A model generated the notes under the pieces. It was not told where the DNA came from and ran no database searches. It saw only the letters and a list, made by a program, of their open reading frames with translations. The translations under genes and the position numbers were made by a program. Positions 1 to 5,527 of a stretch of DNA of 6,167 nt are shown piece after piece. Source of the DNA: an uncultured bacterium (GTDB taxonomy: Bacteria > Actinomycetota > Coriobacteriia > Coriobacteriales > Coriobacteriaceae); the NCBI GenBank assembly GCA_905216045.1, contig CAJMSL010000114.1:1-6167 (forward strand), in the 5' to 3' direction. Position 1 is the stretch's first letter. Every line of letters starts with the position of its first letter.

Positions 1-69
1 CCTTTCGCGTCTGATAGGGCGAAACGCCATTGTTGCACACTAAAGCGCACTTCAGGCAAGTGCGACGCG

Positions 70-102
70 AAAAGCGCCCGCGCCCCGCGCTTGCGCAGGC
101 GC
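70..102 (-). terminator. Intrinsic terminator of rmuC
   Basis: On the minus strand, 17 nt after the rmuC stop codon, GCGCCTGCGC (102-93) pairs with GCGCGGGCGC (83-74). This is a 10-bp stem with one G-U wobble and a 9-nt loop, followed directly by TTTT (73-70). The T-tract is short, so termination may be partial. A second, weaker hairpin follows at 64-46 (7-bp stem CGCACTT/AAGTGCG, then CTTTAG) and may act as a backup. No gene is visible in positions 1-119. Confidence 0.55.
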
Positions 103-119
103 CCCGCCGTCAGATGAAG

Positions 120-1475
120 CTAGTCCTCGTCTTTTTGGTCTGCGAGCAGGCTCGCAGACGTAAGCCCCAAGATCTCGTCGGCCTCCTCGGCATCTTCCAG
201 GGCGTCGATGTCCTTGAGCTTGCGCTCCATGACGTTGGTGCGCGTGGTGATGATGCCCTCGACCGTTTTGCCCGCGGTCTCGATCTGCTGCTGGGCGCGG
301 CGCAGCGCCTTTTGATAGCGCGGCAGCTCGGCCTTGACAGCGGAGAGCACGCGCAGTACATCGTCGGTGCGTTTTTGCAGCTTAAACGTTTGGTAACTCA
401 TCTGCAGGCTGTTGAGAATGGCCGCCATGGTGCTGGGGCCGGCAACGTTGACGTGATAGTCGCGGCCCAGGGTCTCGATAAGCCCGGGGCGGCTGACGAC
501 CTCGGCGTACAGTCCTTCAAACGGCACGAACATGATGCCAAAGTTGGTCGTTGCCGGCACACTCAGGTACTTTTCGCAGATATCCTTGGCCTCGCGCTTG
601 ACCATGGTGTCGAGCGTCTTGCGCGCAGCCGCCACGGTCTCCGCATCGCCCGACTCCTGCGCGTCGAGCAAATGCTCGTACGCGTCGCCCGGAAACTTGG
701 AGTCAATCGGCAGCAGCACGGGGTCGCCCTCGTCCACCGGCAGCTTGACGGCAAACTCAACACGCTCCGAGGCTCCGGGCCTGGTGGCAACGTTTTCCAG
801 ATACTGGTCGGGTGTGAGGATGTCCGTCAGGATCGCACCCAGCTGCACCTCGCCCAAAATACCGCGCGCCTTCACATTGCCCAGCACGCGCTTAAGATCG
901 CCCACGCCGGTGGCGATGGATTGCATGTCGCCCAGGCCCTTGTACACGGCCTCGAGCTGGTCGCTCACCTGCTTAAACGATGCCGACAGGCGATCGTTGA
1001 GCGTGCGGGAGAGCTTCTCGTCCACCGTTGCGCGCATCTGATCGAGTTGCACGTTGTTGTCTTTGCGGATAGCACCCAGCTGGGCATCGACCGTCTCGCG
1101 CACCTTGTCCAGGCGGTGCTCGATGCCCTCGCGGTTGGCGCCGAGCTGTTGGGCCGTCTCGCGGCGCAGGTCATCCATCCGGTCACCAGCTTGCGAGAAC
1201 TCGCGTGCGATGGCCAGGTAACGTTGCTGCTCCACGGCCGCATCGGTCGTCTGCTGCTGCGCGATGGCATTGGCCGTGCGGCGGGTTTCGGCCAGCGCGG
1301 CGTTCAGGGCATCGAGCGCGTTGTTGGCCTGCTCGAGTGCTGCCAGCGTTTCCGCGCTACTGTCGCCACGCTCCCGCAACTCGGCACGCAGGCTCTTGAG
1401 CTGGAGGGCGCAAGCCACAGCAACCCCCACCGCCACCAAGGCAATCACAACAAGCACAATATCAATAGCAGACAT
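120..1475 (-). CDS. rmuC: RmuC family protein (DNA recombination protein)
   Basis: A 451-residue membrane-anchored RmuC protein. The family has a nuclease-like core and is linked to limiting rearrangements at inverted repeats; its biochemistry is poorly defined. Residues 4-24 form one N-terminal transmembrane helix (IDIVLVVIALVAVG). Residues 25-180 are a long Gln/Glu/Ala-rich coiled coil. The RmuC domain covers about 185-425, with the family blocks RGILGEVQL (204-212), PIDSKFPGDAYEHL (256-269), FGIMFVPFEGLYAEV (312-326) and AGPSTMAAILNSLQ (345-358). The tail is acidic. I chose ATG at 1475, because the hydrophobic anchor begins there and GGCGGAG lies just upstream. An in-frame TTG at 1508 adds 11 residues and has no good ribosome site. 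The gene lies 124 nt after the small membrane-protein gene, with no terminator seen between. TAAGAT, at about 1528-1533, is a possible -10 with no good -35. Length is normal for the family. Confidence 0.93.
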   Translation of the reverse strand: MSAIDIVLVVIALVAVGVAVACALQLKSLRAELRERGDSSAETLAALEQANNALDALNAALAETRRTANAIAQQQTTDAAVEQQRYLAIAREFSQAGDRMDDLRRETAQQLGANREGIEHRLDKVRETVDAQLGAIRKDNNVQLDQMRATVDEKLSRTLNDRLSASFKQVSDQLEAVYKGLGDMQSIATGVGDLKRVLGNVKARGILGEVQLGAILTDILTPDQYLENVATRPGASERVEFAVKLPVDEGDPVLLPIDSKFPGDAYEHLLDAQESGDAETVAAARKTLDTMVKREAKDICEKYLSVPATTNFGIMFVPFEGLYAEVVSRPGLIETLGRDYHVNVAGPSTMAAILNSLQMSYQTFKLQKRTDDVLRVLSAVKAELPRYQKALRRAQQQIETAGKTVEGIITTRTNVMERKLKDIDALEDAEEADEILGLTSASLLADQKDED

Positions 1476-1599
1476 AAACTCCGCCCAACAAACCCAATCG
1501 AGCACCAATCAAAACCGCGATCAATCTTACCCCGCCACACACACGGATCACTCGCTGCCTCGCAGACAAATTTCTCCTAGAGCCGCGGACGCTAAAACG

Positions 1600-2034
1600 C
1601 TAACTCTCCCAGCCGGCGCGAATGGTTGTTACGACATCGCCTAGGCGCTGGCCGAGAGCCGCTAGATGTTGGAGCACCTCGTTGGGCGATGCGCCGTTGA
1701 GGATGCACGTGAGGGCATACGACGCCAGAAAGATGGCCACAAGCCCTAACGGGATGAGCACGATCATCGCCAAGGTGCGCAGGCGCTGGCCCACACGGCG
1801 ACGACGCGCACGACGCTTGTCGAACGCGAGCTCCTGCGCATATGAATCTTGCTGTACGGAATAGGCCTCTGGTGCCGATTCGCACCCGGGCACAGCTGCA
1901 GGTACAGCAGCGGGCACGACATTTTGCGCAAAGGGCTGGACTGCCGCCCCTTGCATTTGTATCTCCATGAGTCGTTGCTGCTGACGCAACATGCGCTCGG
2001 CTTGTTGCTGCGGAGTCTCAAGAAACAGATCCAT
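1600..2034 (-). CDS. Small single-pass membrane protein, unknown function
   Basis: A 144-residue protein I do not recognise. Residues 8-28 are a Gln/Arg-rich, probably helical segment (QQQAERMLRQQQ). Residues 39-50 are a short Pro-Ala-Val repeat linker, and 73-86 a strongly basic cluster (KRRARRRRVGQR). Residues 88-110 form one hydrophobic helix, and 114-141 a probably amphipathic tail. By the positive-inside rule the N-terminus should be cytoplasmic and the tail outside. No catalytic motif or signal-peptidase site is seen. ATG at 2034 has a strong ribosome site (GGAGG, 5-nt spacer), which overlaps a rejected TTG at 2046. It lies downstream of the terminator of element copy A, so it probably has its own promoter, and it may be co-transcribed with rmuC. 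It is likely a real gene, because the ribosome site is good and the domain layout is coherent. Confidence 0.78.
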   Translation of the reverse strand: MDLFLETPQQQAERMLRQQQRLMEIQMQGAAVQPFAQNVVPAAVPAAVPGCESAPEAYSVQQDSYAQELAFDKRRARRRRVGQRLRTLAMIVLIPLGLVAIFLASYALTCILNGASPNEVLQHLAALGQRLGDVVTTIRAGWES

Positions 2035-2130
2035 GCTGGCCTCCAAAATCGGAGCATTCGACGCTTACGACCAGCATCCCGCACCGCCATGACCGCGACA
2101 ACGCAATCGCCGGCAATAGCCACAAAGTTT

Positions 2131-2144
2131 CTTTTGCTCAAAAG
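2131..2144. repeat. Perfect palindrome CTTTTG-CT-CAAAAG upstream of the small membrane-protein gene
   Basis: A 6-bp perfect inverted repeat with a 2-nt centre lies about 100 nt upstream of the ATG at 2034. It could be an operator or a small leader hairpin. It has no T-tract, so it is not a terminator. In the rest of 2035-2287 I see no convincing gene or promoter: the 61-codon minus frame at 2065-2250 starts with TTG, lacks a ribosome site and looks random. Confidence 0.3.
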
Positions 2145-2287
2145 CTGTCGAAAACCTCAACAACTCCCCTACCAGCACTTTCTCTGAGCTTTTTTCGCCA
2201 ACAATCTTTTGGCCTTCCACCCTTACGCCAACTGACCAAAATCTAACCAATAGCTTGACGAAAATTGTGGAGACCGGGACCCCTTAC

Positions 2288-2318
2288 AAAAACGTGCCGC
2301 CCCAAAAGGGGCGGCACG
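2288..2318 (-). terminator. Intrinsic terminator of element copy A
   Basis: On the minus strand CGTGCCGCCCC pairs perfectly with GGGGCGGCACG (11 bp; arms 2318-2308 and 2303-2293) around a TTTT loop. TTTTT follows (2292-2288). It ends transcripts coming from the four-helix membrane-protein gene. The copy at 3252-3279 is almost identical. Confidence 0.88.
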
Positions 2319-2366
2319 CTAACTTCTAGTCAGTTTTTCAGTAGCGTGCACGCGACGACCCGAAGC

Positions 2367-2455
2367 CGGAGCACTGGGCGGGGAAACACCTTTGCCTCGC
2401 GCGACCTGCGGAGCCGTGAGCGAGAGGGAAAGGTGTTTCCCCGCCCTGTGCTCCG
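2367..2455 (-). other. Long variable hairpin with conserved loop, copy A
   Basis: Positions 2367-2398 pair with 2424-2455: 32 positions, all Watson-Crick except T-T at 2375/2447 and G-G at 2394/2428. The loop region 2399-2423 contains a 22-nt core (2401-2422) that recurs with one extra base in copy B. The outer part of the right arm (CTCCGCAG, 2451-2458) is also complementary to loop bases 2406-2413, so an alternative fold is possible in this copy only. Confidence 0.85.
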
Positions 2456-2473
2456 CAGTCGGTGAAGGCAGCT

Positions 2474-3106
2474 TTACATGCCCGCGAGACCGCGGGCGGC
2501 GGTGGCGCACATAAACGCCAAGGCTAAAATCACGAGCGAGCCCGCAATGTCTGCCAGCACGCCCATTACGCGGCGCTCAAACAGCCAGCACTCAAAGTGC
2601 GGGGCAACGTTGCGCCAAACACGCCACAGCAAGATGCCCATACCGATGACGCCCGGGATATTGAGCAGTAGGATCTCGGAGCACAAAAGACCGATCAGGT
2701 TACCGGCGGCAAAGCCCGCATCACCCTCGCAGTATTTGCGGTAGACCATATACAGCATGTACGCCACAAACGGCTGCAAGCACGCAGAAATAAACGAGAC
2801 CACCATCGAGGGCTCCTGCGAAAAGACCTCGGTGAGCTTATCCACGCTCGTGGCATCCTTAGAGGCCAGGAACAGGCCAATGACCACCACAGGCACCACG
2901 CCCAAGATGACCTCGACCATCGTAAACAACTTGGCGGTCAAGTCCTCACTAGCCGAATTCAAATGGGGCGCCCACTCAGGATGAGCATGCGCACCGACCT
3001 TCTTGTCCTTCTCGGCACGATCGGCCTTTTTACCCTCGGCAACCCGACGACCAGGATCCTTGCGAGTTCCCGCCGCAGCAACCCGAGCCCGAGACTTCTT
3101 GCCCAT
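2474..3106 (-). CDS. Four-helix membrane protein with basic N-terminus, unknown function
   Basis: A 210-residue protein I do not recognise. Residues 1-37 are highly basic and Lys/Arg/Ala-rich (MGKKSRARV...), probably cytoplasmic. Four hydrophobic segments follow at about 62-82, 101-122, 136-163 and 180-206. The segment 124-135 (KYCEGDAGFAAG) separates helices 2 and 3. No transporter signature, enzyme motif or signal peptide is visible. ATG at 3106 was chosen because the charged N-terminus starts there and GGGGTG sits a few bases upstream. An earlier in-frame start at 3193 adds 29 residues that look like translated leader. The gene stands alone: it is insulated on both sides by the terminators of element copies B (upstream) and A (downstream). 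Its own 3' end carries copy A, 18 nt after the TAA stop. No clear promoter was found in 3107-3251. Confidence 0.8.
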   Translation of the reverse strand: MGKKSRARVAAAGTRKDPGRRVAEGKKADRAEKDKKVGAHAHPEWAPHLNSASEDLTAKLFTMVEVILGVVPVVVIGLFLASKDATSVDKLTEVFSQEPSMVVSFISACLQPFVAYMLYMVYRKYCEGDAGFAAGNLIGLLCSEILLLNIPGVIGMGILLWRVWRNVAPHFECWLFERRVMGVLADIAGSLVILALAFMCATAARGLAGM

Positions 3107-3199
3107 AAAAAACACCCCATCAGGTAGTAGATAAACTAAAAGTCGCCACCCAGTGTACCCCCTAAACAACGGCGCCGCCCCAACCCGGAGCAAGCCCCG

Positions 3200-3229
3200 T
3201 CAACCAAATAACCGAACCATCAACCAAAT
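3200..3229. repeat. Direct repeat TCAACCAAAT x2, 20-bp period
   Basis: TCAACCAAAT occurs at 3200-3209 and 3220-3229, starting exactly 20 bp apart, about 94-123 bp upstream of the membrane-protein start at 3106. A 20-bp period puts both copies on the same DNA face, as expected of a tandem regulator site. A chance AT-rich repeat is also possible. The rest of 3107-3251 shows nothing firm. Confidence 0.4.
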
Positions 3230-3251
3230 GGCCGCAACCCAATCCCTATAC

Positions 3252-3279
3252 AAAACGTGCCGCCCAAAAGGGGCGGCAC
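3252..3279 (-). terminator. Intrinsic terminator of element copy B (rubrerythrin)
   Basis: On the minus strand GTGCCGCCC pairs with GGGCGGCAC (9 bp; arms 3279-3271 and 3265-3257) around a CTTTT loop. GTTTTG follows (3256-3251). It ends transcripts from the rubrerythrin gene and matches the terminator of copy A. Confidence 0.86.
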
Positions 3280-3328
3280 ACAAACTTCTAATCAGCTTTT
3301 CTGTAGCGAGCACGCGACGACCCAAAGC

Positions 3329-3414
3329 GGGCCGGGAGGGCGGGATTACCTTCCCTCAACGCGACCCTGCGGAGCCGTGAGCGGGGAGGGAAGGTAATCC
3401 CGCCCTCCCGGCCC
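3329..3414 (-). other. Long perfect hairpin with conserved loop, copy B
   Basis: Positions 3329-3357 pair with 3386-3414: 29 consecutive Watson-Crick pairs with no mismatch. The loop 3358-3385 holds the same core as copy A (3361-3383). The outer stem reads GGGCCGGGAGGGCGGG on both strands (3329-3344 and the complement of 3414-3399). This also fits a G-quadruplex motif, absent from copy A. Confidence 0.88.
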
Positions 3415-3435
3415 AGCTCATGCCAGCGCCACGCG

Positions 3436-3975
3436 CTAGTAGTTCACCACCTGCTCCTCAAAGTACGCCTTCGGGTGGTTACACACCGGGCACACCTCAG
3501 GCGCCTCGGCACCAACGTGCAGGTGCCCGCAGTTCAGGCACTTCCACACCTTCACGCCCTCACGCTCAAACACCTCGCCCGACTCGATGCGCTCGACGAG
3601 TTTGTTGTAGCGCTCCTCGTGGGCCTTCTCGACGGCGGCGACGCCACGGAACTTCTCGGCGATCTCGGCAAAACCCTCCTCCTCGGCGGTCTTGGCGAAC
3701 TCGTCGTACATCGTGGTCCACTCGTAGTTCTCGCCCGCGGCGGCGTCACGCAGGTTGTCCAGAGTGCCCGGAACGGCGCCGTCGTGCAGATACTTAAACC
3801 ACAGCTTGGCGTGCTCGGACTCGTTGCCTGCCGTCTCGGCAAAGATATTCGAGATCTGAACGTAGCCGTCCTTTTTGGCCTTGGATGCATAGTAGCGATA
3901 CTTGGTGTGTGCCTGGGACTCACCGGCAAAAGCAGTCTCGAGGTTCTTCTTGGTCTGAGAGTTCTCAAAATCCAT
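3436..3975 (-). CDS. rbr: Rubrerythrin
   Basis: A 179-residue cytoplasmic non-haem diiron protein. The family reduces hydrogen peroxide to water in anaerobes, taking electrons from NADH-dependent partners. The N-terminal four-helix domain keeps the full diiron ligand set by comparison with the Desulfovibrio protein: E19, E52 and H55 (NESEH), E82 and E85 (GENYE), E116 and H119 (EKAH). The C-terminal rubredoxin-like domain has C146-x2-C149 and C162-x2-C165, binding one iron. ATG at 3975 follows GAAGGGAAG at a suitable distance; the GTG at 3996 was rejected. The gene is 114 nt downstream of the mutY-like gene with no clear terminator between, so read-through from the rrf2-mutY unit is plausible. 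It ends in element copy B. Length is normal and all ligands are intact. Confidence 0.96.
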   Translation of the reverse strand: MDFENSQTKKNLETAFAGESQAHTKYRYYASKAKKDGYVQISNIFAETAGNESEHAKLWFKYLHDGAVPGTLDNLRDAAAGENYEWTTMYDEFAKTAEEEGFAEIAEKFRGVAAVEKAHEERYNKLVERIESGEVFEREGVKVWKCLNCGHLHVGAEAPEVCPVCNHPKAYFEEQVVNY

Positions 3976-3994
3976 AGGTGTACTTCCCTTCAAC

Positions 3995-4006
3995 ACGTGC
4001 CGCCCA
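3995..4006 (-). repeat. Terminator-arm remnant in the rubrerythrin leader
   Basis: The 12-mer ACGTGCCGCCCA recurs exactly from copy B (3255-3266), and 11 of the 12 bases match copy A. On the minus strand it reads GGGCGGCACGT followed by GTTG, against GTTTTG or GTTTTTG in the terminators. The 5' arm is absent, so it is not a terminator. It ends 19 nt before the rubrerythrin ATG and could pair with the first arm of the gene's own terminator. Confidence 0.45.
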
Positions 4007-4089
4007 TAGGCTTTGAGCGACCTTGTCTTTAGGATGCCCTCAAGCCGCGAATTTAAACCTTACAATCCCGTTCTTCAGCTTTGAGCGGG

Positions 4090-4995
4090 CTACACACTCA
4101 ACCAGCAATCGCCCTCGGCTCGGCAAAAGCCCTCGCGCTCCAGGTCAGCTAGAATGTCCGCGATCAAGTCGCACTCGACCGGCCCGCGACCGGCTGCCGC
4201 TTCCATCTCGTTAACGCCCACCACGGCATCAGCAAGCGTAATCCCCGCCGGCTGCCCATCGCGCGCTGCCAACAACATACGCACGATATGCGCGCGCTTT
4301 TGGCGGCGCGAGCCCTCAAACTTGGACTGACGACTATAGCCCGCCGACCGCCTGGACGGATTGGGCAGTGTCTTTTTAAGATACGCGCCGTAATCCAGCA
4401 ATGCGTAATACCACGCGCGCGGCGTGTCGGCATCGTCTTGAGGCGCGGCAAAGGGCGCGATCTCGTCCGCCGCCGCACCGGGGGCCGCCGGACAGGCAGC
4501 TTGGATCAGCGGCACCAGTTCGCGATCGGGAACGGCCGGCACATCGGGAAAGAAATGATGCAAAAAGACCGTGCGCACATTGGTCTCCAAATACACGCCC
4601 GGAAGATCGAATGCAAACGAACGGATGCCCTGCGCCGTTGCCGGGCCAATGCCGGGCAGAGCGACCAAGTCACGCGTCTCGCGCGGAAACTCCCCATCCC
4701 AGTCCTCTACAACGCACTGTGCAGCCCTGTGCAGCGCCAAGGCGCGGCGATTATAGCCCATCCCCTGCCACGCATCCAAGACATCGGAAGGGACAGCCTG
4801 AGCGAGCGCCTGAACAGTCGGAAAGCGATCGAGCCACGCCGGCATACGCGTCTCCACGCGCGGCACCTGCGTCTGCTGCAGCATGACCTCGGAGAGCCAG
4901 ATGATATACGGGTCGCGCGTTCGGCGCCACGGAAGGTCGCGATAACGCAAGACCCCTTCCGAACGAATCATCGAACGAAAGGGGTCCTGAATCAT
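4090..4995 (-). CDS. mutY: MutY-like adenine glycosylase lacking the iron-sulfur cluster
   Basis: A 301-residue HhH-GPD base-excision repair protein, most like A/G-specific adenine glycosylase, which removes A opposite 8-oxoguanine. Supporting motifs are LPWR (21-24), WLSEVMLQQTQV with catalytic E36 (33-44), GMGY with Y81 (E. coli Y82), and the helix-hairpin-helix LPGIGPATA (113-121). Two departures stand out. The catalytic Asp of LDGN (E. coli D138) is Glu here (YLETNVRTVF, E137). The four cluster cysteines are absent: no Cys lies between 169 and 274, and the region reads NPSRRSAGYSRQSKFEGSRRQ in short blocks. The usual C-terminal NUDIX-like domain is replaced by a short region (232-301) that may be winged-helix. 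ATG at 4995 has AAGGAG 7 nt upstream. It lies 21 nt after the rrf2 stop, so the two are co-transcribed. Strict MutY specificity is not proven; a related adenine or uracil glycosylase is possible. Confidence 0.85.
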   Translation of the reverse strand: MIQDPFRSMIRSEGVLRYRDLPWRRTRDPYIIWLSEVMLQQTQVPRVETRMPAWLDRFPTVQALAQAVPSDVLDAWQGMGYNRRALALHRAAQCVVEDWDGEFPRETRDLVALPGIGPATAQGIRSFAFDLPGVYLETNVRTVFLHHFFPDVPAVPDRELVPLIQAACPAAPGAAADEIAPFAAPQDDADTPRAWYYALLDYGAYLKKTLPNPSRRSAGYSRQSKFEGSRRQKRAHIVRMLLAARDGQPAGITLADAVVGVNEMEAAAGRGPVECDLIADILADLEREGFCRAEGDCWLSV

Positions 4996-5016
4996 AGCTA
5001 TACTCCTTATGCGGCG

Positions 5017-5502
5017 CTATTCCTCCCGGCAAGCGTACGCGCAGGCAGCGTACTCGGGAAACGCATCGCGATCGGCGAACTTGGGATCGACAGCCGGAAA
5101 CTGGCGATGGGCGACGATATCGCCGAGCGAAACGGAATCGAGGTAGTCGCGCATCAACGCCTGGGCTCCGGCCCACAGGGGATGATAGCAGCACGCGCCC
5201 ATGCGCGCACAGTCACCATCGGGGGCGGTGCAGTCGTTCATAACCATAGGGCCCTGAACGGCCTCGACGACCTGGCGGATAGTGACGTCGTCCGGACTGA
5301 CCTTGAGACGCATGCCACCGTGGACGCCACGCAGGCTCTCCACAATACCGGCCTGGACCAAACCATGCTGAATCGAACGGGCAAACGAATACGGGACATT
5401 GACCTCTTCGGCAGCGGTGCGAACAGAAAGCAAACGCTCCGGATCCTCAGCAAGCATCGCCAGCATACGAAGGGCGTAATCAGTCTTCCTCGATATGTCC
5501 AT
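5017..5502 (-). CDS. Rrf2-family transcriptional regulator, probable Fe-S sensor
   Basis: A 161-residue Rrf2-family repressor or activator. The N-terminus MDISRKTDYALRML (1-14) is typical. A winged helix-turn-helix spans about 24-66, with the wing RGVHGGMRL (58-66). The cluster-binding loop has C91, C98, C104 and H107, close to IscR (C92, C98, C104, H107) except for one extra residue between the first two cysteines. D8 matches the aspartate that ligates the cluster in actinobacterial NsrR. C105, C154 and C158 are extra. The protein therefore probably carries an Fe-S cluster and senses iron-sulfur status, oxygen or nitric oxide; which one cannot be told from sequence. ATG at 5502 follows AAAGGGG with a 5-nt spacer. 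Upstream in-frame starts add 36 residues outside the family pattern. It is first gene of an operon with the mutY-like gene (21-nt gap). Dyads upstream suggest autoregulation. Confidence 0.92.
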   Translation of the reverse strand: MDISRKTDYALRMLAMLAEDPERLLSVRTAAEEVNVPYSFARSIQHGLVQAGIVESLRGVHGGMRLKVSPDDVTIRQVVEAVQGPMVMNDCTAPDGDCARMGACCYHPLWAGAQALMRDYLDSVSLGDIVAHRQFPAVDPKFADRDAFPEYAACAYACREE

Positions 5503-5527
5503 TTTTCCCCTTTCAAGGAATACGAAC

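Larger units (their letters stand above)
2288..2455 (-). repeat. Structured 3'-UTR element, copy A
   Basis: First of two copies of a composite element placed just after the stop of a minus-strand gene. Read on the minus strand it holds a long hairpin (2455-2367), a conserved linker (2365-2321) and an intrinsic terminator (2318-2288). Against copy B the linker is 40/45 identical and the hairpin loop differs by one inserted base, while the long stem differs but remains paired. It begins 18 nt after the stop of the four-helix membrane protein. I do not recognise it as a named RNA family. It could be a structured 3' UTR, a 3'-end-derived small RNA, or a palindromic mobile repeat. Confidence 0.85.
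3252..3418 (-). repeat. Structured 3'-UTR element, copy B
   Basis: Second copy of the composite element, in the same orientation as copy A and about 960 bp away. On the minus strand it starts 17 nt after the rubrerythrin stop. The order is a long hairpin (3414-3329, plus AGC/GCT extension around one bulged base), a conserved linker (3327-3283) and a terminator (3279-3252). The linker keeps a possible small hairpin (CTA-CAG, loop AAAAG, CTG-AT-TAG). In copy A the same hairpin has one T-T mismatch. Confidence 0.85.

Noticed and set aside
30..1580. 516-codon open frame on the plus strand opposite rmuC
   Set aside because: It is antisense to a clear rmuC gene, has no ribosome site, and its protein is low-complexity His/Leu/Arg-rich, typical of a GC-rich shadow.
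2065..2250. 61-codon minus frame upstream of the small membrane-protein gene
   Set aside because: It has a TTG start, no ribosome site and a random-looking Cys/Arg-rich end.
2288..3418. Integron-type attC sites around a gene cassette
   Set aside because: Gene plus downstream hairpin looks cassette-like, but the core boxes (GTTRRRY and its partner) are missing, and here the loop is conserved and the stem varies, the reverse of attC.
2288..3418. CRISPR array or retron msr-msd
   Set aside because: There are only two copies about 960 bp apart without regular spacers, and no reverse transcriptase or cas gene is in the window.
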